64,000 bases of DNA from contig JAUMZD010000010.1 of NCBI GenBank assembly GCA_030528325.1, positions 1 through 64,000 on the forward strand. The letters are read 5' to 3'. The notes under the pieces are model-generated. The model searched no databases and was not told the origin of the DNA. It saw only the letters and a list, made by a program, of their open reading frames with translations. Source of the DNA: Lautropia sp. GTDB taxonomy: Bacteria; Pseudomonadota; Gammaproteobacteria; Burkholderiales; Burkholderiaceae_E. Below, piece after piece: positions 54,533 to 64,000 of this stretch; position 1 is the first letter of the stretch; each line of letters begins with the position of its first letter. Both the position numbers and the translations under genes were made by a program.

Positions 54533-55324
54533 TTATTGCTGATTGCGCAAGCCGGCGATGTAATCAGCCACAGCCTTGATTTCCGGGTCGGTCATCTTCA
54601 GCGCAATGGCCTTCATGGGAGCATTGTTGTCGCGGGTGCCATCACGAAAAGCGACCAGCTGGGCTTCCGTGTATTCGGCGAACTGACCATGCAGGCTGGG
54701 ATACTGCGACGGGATGCCATCACCGGCCGGCCCATGGCAGGCCGCACAGGCTGGCACGCCCTTGGCAGCGATACCACCGCGATAGATCTGGCGGCCGAGC
54801 TCGACCAGCTCGGGATCCTTCGAGGCGGCCGGCTCGGCCAGCTTCTGCGTGGCCAGGAACGAGGACACGTTCAGCATGTCCTGCGGGCTGAGCTGCGAGG
54901 CAAAGCCCATCATGATGGCGTTGTTGCGGACAGCTGGCGCACCGTCTTCACCCGGTTTGAACTCGATGAGCTGCTTCAGCAGGTATTCCATGTGTTGCCC
55001 GGCCAGCTTCGGGTTGGCAGCCTGGGTACTGTTGCCATTCTCGCCATGACAGGCCACACAGAGTTCGTCGAATGTTTCTGCCCCGGCCTTCGGATCTGCC
55101 TTCAGTGGTTCTTCTGCCACAGCGCCAGCAGCCATGACCGAACCGGCCATCAGGGCACCCATGACGGCCACAGCCGCCGAGCGCCATACCTGACCACGGG
55201 CTGACGTTGCCTGGGCCGCTGCTGTATGAGGCTGAGATGCAAAACCCTCTGACGCAGCAACCAGCGGCCGGCAAACACAGGCCTCCTGATCGCCCAGATG
55301 CGCCACCATCGTCTCTGTCCGCAT
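54533..55324 (-). CDS. dihaem cytochrome c4
   Basis: A 263-residue periplasmic dihaem cytochrome. Two CxxCH sites: ELCVACHGENG and PACAACHGPAGDG, each followed by a typical axial-methionine region. Two homologous halves, ending ADYIAGLRNQQ. The signal peptide core (AAVAVMGALMAGSVMAAG) is preceded by nearly 50 residues if the ATG at 55324 is used, unusually long; no later start is available. It acts as electron donor to terminal oxidases. Divergent from engB, as in related genomes. Confidence 0.93.
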   Translation of the reverse strand: MRTETMVAHLGDQEACVCRPLVAASEGFASQPHTAAAQATSARGQVWRSAAVAVMGALMAGSVMAAGAVAEEPLKADPKAGAETFDELCVACHGENGNSTQAANPKLAGQHMEYLLKQLIEFKPGEDGAPAVRNNAIMMGFASQLSPQDMLNVSSFLATQKLAEPAASKDPELVELGRQIYRGGIAAKGVPACAACHGPAGDGIPSQYPSLHGQFAEYTEAQLVAFRDGTRDNNAPMKAIALKMTDPEIKAVADYIAGLRNQQ

Positions 55325-55586
55325 GTTGTTTGACCTATCTAACGTTTGAGCAATCCTTCTCCGCAGGCATCTGAGCGTACCTCCGGTAAACACTGCCGGA
55401 TTATTAACACGCCTGCCAGACCCAAGCCTTGATCCTTGTCAGCGTTTTGCACGGCACGGGCTGCTGGCTGGCAGGGCCCCAGGGCTCAACAGGGCTACCC
55501 ACGGCGGGCAGGTGGCTGCGTCGCGTCAGGCCTGTGACCTCAAAAAACCTCTGAAAAATCAAAAACAATTATACGATAATGGTCTT

Positions 55587-56419
55587 ATGAGCCTCTTACT
55601 GAACGCCCGTTTCGCCGACACCGTCGCCCGTTTATCGCAGCTCAGCCGCGCCAATCCCCACGGCCTGCCCGAAGTGGCTTTCGTGGGGAGATCCAACGCA
55701 GGAAAGTCGTCGTGCATCAATGCGCTGTGCAACCAGAAGCGACTGGCCTTTTCCAGCCGCACGCCCGGTCGCACCCAGGCGCTGAACCTCTTCGCCCTCG
55801 GCCCGGTCAACCAGCCGGATCCCGTCGGCTTTCTGGTCGACACGCCCGGGTACGGCTTCGCCACCGCCAGCCTCGAAGCCAAGCGCTCATGGCAGGCGTT
55901 GGCCGGGGACTACATCACGAAGCGCCAGCCGCTGGTCGGCGTGGCCCTGATGATCGACATCCGCCGAGGGCTGACCGAACTGGATCGGCAACTGCTCGCC
56001 TGGACCCCCTCGGTACTGCCACTGATCCTCGTCCTCACGAAGGCCGACAAGCTGTCACGGCAGCAGGGCATCCAGGTCAGGCACCAGATCGCCCGCGATG
56101 CGCTGATCCGTGAACGGGAGGGGCCCGTTCTGCTGCAGCTGTTCTCGGCGCTGAACCGGGTCGGGATCGAAGCGCTGCGTGAAGCGATCGGCGATCTCCT
56201 CAGCGATGGAGCGCACGTCTGGGATCGATTGCCACAGAAGCATCCGGGCCCGGCCGCCCCCCTGTTGCTGAAGACCCTTGGCGCGGGCGATGCCGGCGCA
56301 GCTGGCGACGCCACGCCGTCAACCGCTGCCTCTTCATCCACCTCTGCCGCTGCCTCTCGTGCTTCTGGTTCTACCATGGATGATCCAGCCGCTGCCACAG
56401 CCCAACCACCGGCCCAGGC

Positions 56420-56432
<13 letters not shown>
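55587..56432 (+). CDS. engB: ribosome biogenesis GTPase EngB (YsxC/YihA)
   Basis: A 281-residue protein. ATG 55587. Residues 1-210 are a full EngB GTPase: G1 GRSNAGKSS, G3 DTPGYGF, G4 TKAD, with SSRTPGRTQALNLF between. It is needed for 50S assembly. The last 60 or so residues are an Ala/Ser/Thr-rich tail absent from the family; its final residues (QALGR) and the TAG stop are encoded by a copy of the dispersed repeat. Upstream of hemB, conserved order. Confidence 0.95.
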
Positions 56433-57590
<1,158 letters not shown>

Positions 57591-57759
57591 AGCCGGCTTC
57601 CGGCAGCGCCCGCCTTGTGCCCCACGAGGTAGCCGGGCTGCACACGATGGATAGGCAGAGAGGTCCCCCGTCGCAGCATGGGCGCAGAACCGGGAGAACC
57701 CAGAGACCGAGGGCGAGAACCGGAAAACCGGAAAACCGGGACAGGATACCGCCGAAAGC

Positions 57760-57800
57760 AAAAAACGCTTGTCAGACCGAAGTCTGTACAAGCGTTTTTT
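57760..57800. terminator. bidirectional intrinsic terminator of hemB and the ribosomal operon
   Basis: AAAAAACGCTTGT (57760-57772) pairs with ACAAGCGTTTTTT (57788-57800); CAGAC/GTCTG extend the stem around a CGAA loop. It lies between the convergent hemB and rplQ genes. The DNA just before it (57717-57740) holds three short GAAAACCGG-like repeats. Confidence 0.93.
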
Positions 57801-57874
57801 GTTGGGTACTGAAAGCAGTCGAGCTGAATACCTCGCTGAAGCGACGGCTTCAGGCCGGTGGTGGCAAGGCCGGC

Positions 57875-58270
57875 TTACGCAGCGGCTTCTGCCTCGTTGC
57901 CTTCTTCCACGTCGGGCCGATCCACCAGCTCGACGTATGCCATGGGGGCATTGTCGCCTTCACGGAAGCCGAACTTCAGGATGCGGACGTAGCCACCCGG
58001 ACGGGAGGCGTAACGCGGGCCCAGCTCGTTGAACACCTTGACGACCATTTCACGATCGCGCAGACGATCGAAGGCCAGACGGCGGTTGGCGAGCGAGGGC
58101 TTCTTGCCCAGCGTGATGATGGGCTCGACCACGCGGCGCAATTCCTTGGCCTTCGGCAGCGTGGTTTTGATGGCTTCATGACGCAACAGCGAGTTGGTCA
58201 TGTTCCGCAGCATGGCAGCCCGATGGGCGCTGGTACGGTTGAGTTTTCTGAGGCCGAGACGATGACGCAT
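57875..58270 (-). CDS. rplQ: 50S ribosomal protein L17
   Basis: 131 residues beginning [17 protein letters not shown], the universal L17 start. The tail is acidic and Ala-rich. Last gene of the alpha operon, directly behind rpoA, with the bidirectional terminator downstream. Confidence 0.98.
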   Translation of the reverse strand: MRHRLGLRKLNRTSAHRAAMLRNMTNSLLRHEAIKTTLPKAKELRRVVEPIITLGKKPSLANRRLAFDRLRDREMVVKVFNELGPRYASRPGGYVRILKFGFREGDNAPMAYVELVDRPDVEEGNEAEAAA

Positions 58271-58300
58271 GATTCAGATCCTAATCTCTATCGAACCGGT

Positions 58301-59368
58301 TTAGCTGGAACGTTCCAGTCCGGCGGGCGGCCAATCATCCAGCCGCATGCCCAGCGTCAAACCACGCGACGCGAGCACTTCCTTGATTTCATTCAATGAT
58401 TTACGACCGAGGTTCGGGGTCTTGAGCAGCTCGTTTTCCGTGCGCTGGATCAAGTCACCGATGTAGTAGATGTTCTCGGCCTTCAGGCAGTTTGCCGAAC
58501 GAACCGTCAGCTCCAGGTCATCGACCGGGCGCAGCAGGATCGGATCGACGGACGGGCCGGTACCACCGGGCTCACCCGTGGGGATCGTCGGTGGCGTGCC
58601 GATGGGCTGCGTGGTACTGATCCTGCCATCCGGGAAGGTCGGTGACGTACCGCCACCGATGGTCATCGGCAACTCGCTGCCTTCCAGGGCTGCAAAGGCG
58701 CTCAACTGCTCGATCAGGATGCGGGCCGACTGGCGAACCGCCTCTTCAGGGGCGATCACACCATTCGTCTCGATGTCGATCAGCAGGCGATCCAGATCGG
58801 TACGCTGCTCCACACGGGCACTTTCGACCGCATAGCTGACCCGGCGAACCGGTGAGAACGAGGCGTCCAGCACCACGCGGCCGATGGTCTTGCTGTCTCC
58901 CAGCGAGCGCATCGTGCCCGGCACATAGCCACGGCCCTTCTCGACCTTGATCTGCATGTCGAGTTTGCCCCCCTCGGTCAGCGTGCCGATCACGTGATCC
59001 GGGTTGATCAGTTCGACGTCATGCGGCAGCTCGATATCGGAGGCCTTGATGACACCGGCCGTTTCCTTGCGCAAGGTCAGAAAGACTTCTGCACGGTTGT
59101 GCAGCTTGAAAACGACGCCTTTGAGATTCAACAGCAGATCGACGACATCCTCCCGGAGGCCGTCCACCGTTGAATACTCATGCACCACACCAGCAATTTG
59201 CACCTCGGTCGGCGCATAGCCGACCATCGAGGAAAGCAGCACCCGGCGCAGCGCATTGCCGAGCGTGTGGCCGTAGCCCCGCTCGAAAGGCTCCATCACC
59301 ACGCGGGCGTGGGAGGGGCCAATCTGTTCCACCTCCACGATGCGCGGTTTGAGCATTGCAGTCTGCAT
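58301..59368 (-). CDS. rpoA: RNA polymerase alpha subunit with lengthened linker
   Basis: 355 residues; about 325-330 is usual. N-terminal assembly domain ([20 protein letters not shown], then [18 protein letters not shown]) and C-terminal DNA/activator-binding domain ([35 protein letters not shown]) are standard. Between them, at about residues 237-273, the linker is extended with Gly, Pro and Thr ([28 protein letters not shown]). The extension should let the C-terminal domain reach further along promoters; effect unknown. Confidence 0.97.
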   Translation of the reverse strand: MQTAMLKPRIVEVEQIGPSHARVVMEPFERGYGHTLGNALRRVLLSSMVGYAPTEVQIAGVVHEYSTVDGLREDVVDLLLNLKGVVFKLHNRAEVFLTLRKETAGVIKASDIELPHDVELINPDHVIGTLTEGGKLDMQIKVEKGRGYVPGTMRSLGDSKTIGRVVLDASFSPVRRVSYAVESARVEQRTDLDRLLIDIETNGVIAPEEAVRQSARILIEQLSAFAALEGSELPMTIGGGTSPTFPDGRISTTQPIGTPPTIPTGEPGGTGPSVDPILLRPVDDLELTVRSANCLKAENIYYIGDLIQRTENELLKTPNLGRKSLNEIKEVLASRGLTLGMRLDDWPPAGLERSS

Positions 59369-59393
59369 ATTGGACTTACCTCACTTGGCCTGA

Positions 59394-60017
59394 TCAACGC
59401 GAGTACAACTCGACGATCAGGCTTTCATTGATGTCAGCGGCGATTTCAGCACGCTCCGGCAACGATTTGAACGTGCCTTCCATCTTGTTCTTGTCCACCG
59501 AGACCCACGACGGGAACCCATGCTGCTCGGCCAGGTTCAGCGCGTCGACGATACGAGCCTGCTTCTTCGAGGCTTCCTTGACGGAGACGACATCACCGGG
59601 CTTGACGTTGGCCGACGGCACGTTGACGATCTGGCCGTTGACCATGATCGAGCGGTGCGAGACCAGCTGGCGGGCTTCAGCACGGGTGGAGCCCAGGCCC
59701 ATGCGGTAAACGACGTTGTCGAGGCGGGATTCCAGCAGCGAGAGCAGCAGTTCGCCGGTGTTGCCACGACGACGCGAGGCTTCCGCGAAGTAGCGGCGGA
59801 ACTGACGTTCCAGCACGCCGTACATGCGCTTGACCTTCTGCTTTTCACGCAGCTGCAGACCATAGTCGCTGGTGCGCTGGCCGCTGGTGCGACCATGCTG
59901 GCCAGGCTTGGTGTCTGCCTTGGATTTGGAGTCGAGAGAGCGACGGGCGCTCTTCAGGAAGAGATCGGTGCCTTCACGGCGAGACAGTTTCGCCTTTGGG
60001 CCGGTATAACGTGCCAC
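59394..60017 (-). CDS. rpsD: 30S ribosomal protein S4
   Basis: 207 residues: [20 protein letters not shown], then the S4 RNA-binding domain ([20 protein letters not shown]). It lacks the N-terminal zinc cysteines, as in most proteobacteria. It also represses its operon in E. coli. Between rpsK and rpoA. Confidence 0.98.
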   Translation of the reverse strand: MARYTGPKAKLSRREGTDLFLKSARRSLDSKSKADTKPGQHGRTSGQRTSDYGLQLREKQKVKRMYGVLERQFRRYFAEASRRRGNTGELLLSLLESRLDNVVYRMGLGSTRAEARQLVSHRSIMVNGQIVNVPSANVKPGDVVSVKEASKKQARIVDALNLAEQHGFPSWVSVDKNKMEGTFKSLPERAEIAADINESLIVELYSR

Positions 60018-60060
60018 TTTACGTTCCTTTGTTGCTACACGGCTCTTGCCGCGGTTAGTC

Positions 60061-60091
60061 CGTTTGCAGCGGCCGACATGGCGTGCAAACG
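60061..60091 (-). promoter_or_regulatory. hairpin in the rpsK-rpsD spacer
   Basis: CGTTTGCA (60061-60068) and TGCAAACG (60084-60091) form an eight-pair stem with a 15-nt loop in the 97-bp gap before rpsD. It may be a processing or regulatory structure; no further support. Confidence 0.3.
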
Positions 60092-60114
60092 AACAAGGTG
60101 GTCTTCAGAAATGA

Positions 60115-60528
60115 TCAGATACGACGCTTCTTCGGCGGACGGCAGCCGTTGTGCGGCACAGGCGTCACGTCGGAGATGGAAAGGATTTTAATGCCCAATG
60201 CGTTCAGCGCGCGAACCGACGAATCGCGGCCGGGGCCGGGGCCCTTGATCCGCACGTCGAGGTTCTTGATGCCATACTCGACAGCGATGCGGCCAGCTGC
60301 CTCGGCGGCAACCTGAGCTGCAAACGGCGTCGATTTGCGCGAACCACGGAAACCAGCGCCACCGGAGGTCGCCCAGGAGAGCGTGTTCCCCTGGCGATCG
60401 GTGATCGTGATGATCGTGTTGTTGAAGGATGCGTGGACGTGCGCGATGCCGTCGGAAACATTCTTCTTGACTTTCTTGCGGGCCCGCTGCGCAGCGGCAA
60501 CCTGCTGTGATGTAGGGTTTCTTGCCAT
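60115..60528 (-). CDS. rpsK: 30S ribosomal protein S11
   Basis: 137 residues with [20 protein letters not shown] and the C-terminal [19 protein letters not shown], all family standard. Between rpsM and rpsD in the alpha operon. Confidence 0.98.
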   Translation of the reverse strand: MARNPTSQQVAAAQRARKKVKKNVSDGIAHVHASFNNTIITITDRQGNTLSWATSGGAGFRGSRKSTPFAAQVAAEAAGRIAVEYGIKNLDVRIKGPGPGRDSSVRALNALGIKILSISDVTPVPHNGCRPPKKRRI

Positions 60529-60545
60529 CTTGGCTCAGGCTCCAA

Positions 60546-60911
60546 TTACTTCTTCAGTGCAACACCGGCTTTGCTCGGTCCCTTGCGGGTACGGGCGTTG
60601 GTGCGGGTACGTTGACCACGAACCGGCAGGCCGCGCCGATGACGCAGCCCACGATAACAACCCAGATCCATCAGCCGCTTGATCGACATCGAGACTTCAC
60701 GACGCAGATCGCCTTCCACGACGAACTGGCCGATCTGCTCACGGATACGCTCCATTTCGGCGTCATTCAGATCGCGCACCTTCTTCGACGGTTCGATACC
60801 CACGGCTTCGCAGATCGCCTTGGCGCGCGCGCGGCCGATACCGTAAATCGCCGTCAACCCAATGACGGTGTGCTGACGATCTGGAACGTTGACTCCAGCA
60901 ATACGTGCCAT
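60546..60911 (-). CDS. rpsM: 30S ribosomal protein S13
   Basis: 121 residues starting [20 protein letters not shown], with the C-terminal [19 protein letters not shown] motif that contacts P-site tRNA. First gene of the alpha operon part, 16 bp behind rpmJ. Confidence 0.98.
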   Translation of the reverse strand: MARIAGVNVPDRQHTVIGLTAIYGIGRARAKAICEAVGIEPSKKVRDLNDAEMERIREQIGQFVVEGDLRREVSMSIKRLMDLGCYRGLRHRRGLPVRGQRTRTNARTRKGPSKAGVALKK

Positions 60912-60927
60912 CTTTCAGATTCCTCTC

Positions 60928-61041
60928 TCAACCCTGACGCTGCTTGTGCCGGGGATCGACACAAATAACGCGGACAACTCCATTCCGTTTGATGATTTTG
61001 CAGTACCGGCACATCTTCTTGACACTGGCCATGACTTTCAT
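60928..61041 (-). CDS. rpmJ: 50S ribosomal protein L36
   Basis: A 37-residue frame on the minus strand, [20 protein letters not shown] and so on to HKQRQG. It keeps the zinc ligands (C11, C14, C27, H32), so it is the zinc-containing form. Between infA and rpsM, as expected. Confidence 0.96.
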   Translation of the reverse strand: MKVMASVKKMCRYCKIIKRNGVVRVICVDPRHKQRQG

Positions 61042-61133
61042 GATCTGTCCCTTGCTAACCCGAACGGGCATTGCCCGCACCATTCATACTCAATAACAGC
61101 CGCAGTGGACGCCACGGCTCAACCATCCTCGCC

Positions 61134-61352
61134 TTATTTCGCGCGAAAGACGATACGCGCCCTGGAGAGATCATACGGTGTCAGTTCAACCGTGACCTTG
61201 TCTCCAGGCAGGATGCGGATGTAGTGCATCCGCATTTTCCCGGAAATATGGCCGAGTACCACATGCCCATTCTCCAGCTTGACCCGGAACGTGGCGTTGG
61301 GAAGGTTCTCCAACACCTCGCCCTGCATCTGGATGACATCTTCCTTCGACAT
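61134..61352 (-). CDS. infA: translation initiation factor IF-1
   Basis: 72 residues, a single OB/S1 fold: [20 protein letters not shown], then [20 protein letters not shown]. Follows secY by 24 bp and precedes rpmJ, the order of betaproteobacterial spc operons. Confidence 0.98.
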   Translation of the reverse strand: MSKEDVIQMQGEVLENLPNATFRVKLENGHVVLGHISGKMRMHYIRILPGDKVTVELTPYDLSRARIVFRAK

Positions 61353-61376
61353 AGTTTCCTGTACGTGTTCGCTGGA

Positions 61377-62717
61377 TCAACGACCCGGCGCACCCATTCC
61401 CTTAAAGTTGGCTTTCTTCAGCAGGCTTTCATACTGGTTGGACATCAGGTGAGTCTGAACCTGAGCCATGAAGTCCATGGTCACAACCACGATGATCAGC
61501 AGCGAAGTGCCCCCGAAGTAGAACGGTACGTTCCACTCCAGAATCAGGAACTCGGGCAACAGGCACACCAGCGTGATGTAGACCGCGCCGACTGCCGTCA
61601 ACCGTGTCAGAACCCTGTCGATGTACCTGGCCGTCTGCTCACCCGGGCGGATACCCGGCAGCATCGCCCCACTCTTCTTCAGGTTGTCTGCGGTATCACG
61701 GCTGTTGTACTGCAGGGCCGTATAGAAGAAGCAGAAGAAGATGATCGCGACAGCGTACAGGATCATATAGACAGGCTGTCCCGGCGACAAGGTGGCTGCC
61801 AGATCGCGCAGACCGCGAACGAAGACATTCTCACTGTCACCCGAGGTGAACCACTGCGCCACCGTCGCGGGGAACAGGATGATCGAGCTGGCAAAGATCG
61901 GCGGAATGACGCCGGCCATGTTCAGCTTCAGCGGCAAGAATGAAGTCTGCCCCTGATAGATCTTGTTACCCACCTGACGCTTGGCGTAGTTGATCGTGAT
62001 CTTGCGCTGGCCCCGTTCGACGAACACCACGAAAGCCGTCACCAGAATGATCAGCGCGATGATGATCAGACCGACGACCGGGTTCATGTTGCCGCTGCTG
62101 ATCAGCGAACCCATGCCGCTGATGGCACCGGGCAGACCCGACACGATACCGGCGAAAATGATCAGCGAGATGCCGTTGCCCAGACCACGCTCGGTGATCT
62201 GCTCACCCAGCCACATCAGGAACATCGTGCCGGTGACCAGCGAGATGACCGCCACGACGCGGAACATCAGGCCGGGATCGGACACGAGCTGCCCCTGTGA
62301 TTCGAGCGCCACCGAAATGCCCAGCGCCTGGAACGTGGCCAGAGCCAGCGTGAACCAGCGCGTGTACTTGGTGATGGTGCGACGACCAGCCTCGCCTTCC
62401 TTCTTGATCTGCTCCAGCGAAGGCACGACGACGGTCAGCAGCTGCATGATGATCGACGCCGAGATGTACGGCATGATCCCCAGTGCAAACACCGAAAAGC
62501 GCTCCAGCGCGCCACCCGAGAACAGGTTGAACAGGCCCAGCACGCCGCCTTCCTGGCTGTTGAACAGCTCGGCCATCGCGTCGGGATTGATCCCTGGGAC
62601 AGGAATGTGAGTACCGATCCGGAACACTACGAGTGCAAGCAGCAGGAAGACAAGACGGCGCTTCAGATCGCCGTACTTGTTGCCGCCACGTGCCTGCACT
62701 GACGCTTGCGTTGCCAT
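61377..62717 (-). CDS. secY: protein translocase subunit SecY
   Basis: 446 residues with ten membrane segments. It forms the channel of the Sec translocon. Visible: [12 protein letters not shown] after segment 1, [16 protein letters not shown] in segment 2 and the cytoplasmic loop region [18 protein letters not shown]. One base separates its start from the rplO stop. Confidence 0.98.
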   Translation of the reverse strand: MATQASVQARGGNKYGDLKRRLVFLLLALVVFRIGTHIPVPGINPDAMAELFNSQEGGVLGLFNLFSGGALERFSVFALGIMPYISASIIMQLLTVVVPSLEQIKKEGEAGRRTITKYTRWFTLALATFQALGISVALESQGQLVSDPGLMFRVVAVISLVTGTMFLMWLGEQITERGLGNGISLIIFAGIVSGLPGAISGMGSLISSGNMNPVVGLIIIALIILVTAFVVFVERGQRKITINYAKRQVGNKIYQGQTSFLPLKLNMAGVIPPIFASSIILFPATVAQWFTSGDSENVFVRGLRDLAATLSPGQPVYMILYAVAIIFFCFFYTALQYNSRDTADNLKKSGAMLPGIRPGEQTARYIDRVLTRLTAVGAVYITLVCLLPEFLILEWNVPFYFGGTSLLIIVVVTMDFMAQVQTHLMSNQYESLLKKANFKGMGAPGR

Positions 62718-62718
62718 C

Positions 62719-63183
62719 TCAGGCTGCGGCTTCCGCCGTCACGGGAGCCTGGACGCTGCCACCAGCAGCCTCGATGGCTGCGCGAGCACCCTTCGTGGCA
62801 CCGATGCCGACCAGCTGCACCTTGCGGGAGATTTCGCCCGAGAGGATCACCTTGGCGGACAGGGCAAGCTGCGACACGACGCCGGCCTTCTTCAGGACGG
62901 ACAGGTCGATGTCGGCCGTGTCGGCTGCGATGCGTTCCAGATCGGACAGGCGAACTTCGGCCACACGGCCAGCCTGCATCGACTTGAAGCCACGCTTCGG
63001 CAGACGACGCTGCAGCGGCATCTGACCGCCTTCGAAACCTACCTTGTGAAAACCACCCGAACGGGATTTCTGACCTTTATGACCACGGCCACCCGTTTTG
63101 CCCAGACCGGAACCGATACCCCGACCGACACGCTTCGAAGCGTGCTTGGAGCCTTCCGCGGGTTTCAAATCATTCAGTCGCAT
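62719..63183 (-). CDS. rplO: 50S ribosomal protein L15
   Basis: 154 residues: [20 protein letters not shown], then the Gly/Lys-rich [18 protein letters not shown]. The Ala-rich C-terminus is slightly longer than usual. Between rpmD and secY. Confidence 0.98.
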   Translation of the reverse strand: MRLNDLKPAEGSKHASKRVGRGIGSGLGKTGGRGHKGQKSRSGGFHKVGFEGGQMPLQRRLPKRGFKSMQAGRVAEVRLSDLERIAADTADIDLSVLKKAGVVSQLALSAKVILSGEISRKVQLVGIGATKGARAAIEAAGGSVQAPVTAEAAA

Positions 63184-63184
63184 A

Positions 63185-63376
63185 TCAATCCACCACTTTG
63201 ACCAAGTACGCCACCTTGGTGATCATGCCACGCACAGCCGGCGTGTCTTCCAATTCGCGAACCTGGTTCATTCGCTTCAGGCCAAGGCCGAGAACCGTGT
63301 CACGATGACCGCCAACCGTACGGCTGGGGCTCTTGACCAGTTTCACTTTGACCGTCTTTTTCTGTTCGTTGCTCAT
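63185..63376 (-). CDS. rpmD: 50S ribosomal protein L30
   Basis: 63 residues from ATG 63376 ([18 protein letters not shown]); a TTG one codon upstream is the only alternative. [20 protein letters not shown] is characteristic. One base precedes rplO. Confidence 0.96.
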   Translation of the reverse strand: MSNEQKKTVKVKLVKSPSRTVGGHRDTVLGLGLKRMNQVRELEDTPAVRGMITKVAYLVKVVD

Positions 63377-63422
63377 CAAGCCTCTCCAGACTGAGTATCC
63401 GACCGCCTGTGGCGCTCAGACC

Positions 63423-63950
63423 TCAACCCAAGATTTCCTCGACCGTCTTGCCACGCTTGGCGGCGATCTCGGCCGGGGTCGACAAATTACGGAAAGCGTC
63501 CAGGGTGGCGCGAACCATGTTGTACGGGTTGCTGGAGCCGTGGCTCTTGGCCACCACGTTGGTGACACCCATCACATCGAACACGGCGCGCATCGGACCG
63601 CCAGCGATCACACCGGTACCTTCGGCAGCCGGTGCGATATACACACGGGATGCGCCGTGGCGACCTTCCACCACGTGGGGCACCGTGCCACTGCGCAGAG
63701 GCACCTTGAACAGCTTGCGGCGGGCTTCGTCCATGGCCTTCTGAACGGCCACCGGCACTTCACGTGCCTTGCCCTTGCCCATGCCGACGCGGCCGTCGCC
63801 ATCACCAACCACCACCAGGGCTGCGAAGCCCAGAATCCGACCACCCTTGACCACCTTGGTGACCCGGTTGATGCCGATCATCTTTTCCTTCAGACCGTCA
63901 TCACGCTCATCGGCCCCACGCTGAGGGCCACGTGCCTGAACCTTTGCCAT
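63423..63950 (-). CDS. rpsE: 30S ribosomal protein S5
   Basis: 175 residues. The N-terminal double-stranded-RNA-binding-like domain ([19 protein letters not shown]) is followed by the C-terminal domain ([19 protein letters not shown]). Between rplR and rpmD. Confidence 0.98.
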   Translation of the reverse strand: MAKVQARGPQRGADERDDGLKEKMIGINRVTKVVKGGRILGFAALVVVGDGDGRVGMGKGKAREVPVAVQKAMDEARRKLFKVPLRSGTVPHVVEGRHGASRVYIAPAAEGTGVIAGGPMRAVFDVMGVTNVVAKSHGSSNPYNMVRATLDAFRNLSTPAEIAAKRGKTVEEILG

Positions 63951-63963
63951 TCGTTTTCCGTCC

Positions 63964-64000
63964 TCAGAACTTCAGTCCAGCCTCGCGTGCGGCCTCAGCC
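63964..64000 (-). CDS. rplR: 50S ribosomal protein L18, C-terminal end only
   Basis: The last 11 codons before the stop at 63966-63964 encode [11 protein letters not shown], the typical L18 C-terminus. The rest lies beyond the window. Its position before rpsE fits the spc operon. Confidence 0.93.
   Translation of the reverse strand, partial: AEAAREAGLKF

Overview
The window looks like chromosome of a GC-rich betaproteobacterium of the order Burkholderiales. The support is the gene order ssb / MFS transporter / uvrA, engB-hemB beside a cytochrome c4, a pilMNOPQ-aroK-aroB operon opposite mrcA with cyaY, lptM and lysA behind it, a MetR-controlled metE, and an S4-type RNA-binding protein. A Lautropia-like member is my best guess, but this is inference from gene content and style, not a search result. 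No rRNA, tRNA, CRISPR array, insertion sequence or prophage was recognised.
Layout. 1-1293: a C39-type peptidase (cut by the window edge) translationally coupled to an outer-membrane barrel, driven by a promoter whose spacer contains a run of 12 A/T pairs. 1581-3268: a ribbon-helix-helix regulator with its own palindrome, and a secreted PHA-depolymerase-like esterase. 3340-8852: remnant of a HicB-type antitoxin, ssb, MFS exporter and uvrA. 9066-14835: three paralogous lipoproteins of unknown function plus one unrelated lipoprotein; a fourth paralogue lies at 28035-29081. 14878-23662: a seven-gene operon for a LIV-type ABC importer flanked by two CoA ligases. 24304-27788: metE and divergent metR. 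29251-30498: a PLP enzyme of sulfur amino-acid metabolism. 30629-36138: an operon holding apt and an S4-domain protein together with three enzyme-like proteins whose catalytic residues are altered. 36298-37464: a solitary AAA ATPase with a 39-bp upstream palindrome. 37642-44772: aroB, aroK and the type IV pilus assembly genes pilQPONM. 45074-49696: mrcA, cyaY, lptM, lysA. 49800-54378: a probable metal-uptake operon (DUF2946-like protein, TonB receptor, PepSY membrane protein). 54533-57590: cytochrome c4, engB, hemB. 57875-64000: the end of the spc/alpha ribosomal operons, from rplR (partial) to rplQ.
Threads through the window. (1) A dispersed repeat occurs at five places; one copy is a 159-bp element with inverted ends, and other copies have become part of coding sequence. 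(2) Several housekeeping proteins (MetE, RpoA, AroK, EngB) carry Ala/Pro/Gly-rich insertions or tails that the families normally lack. (3) The lipoprotein family is the strongest candidate for an undescribed system: Pro/Ala/Gly/Ser-rich stalks carrying a conserved four-cysteine C-terminal domain.
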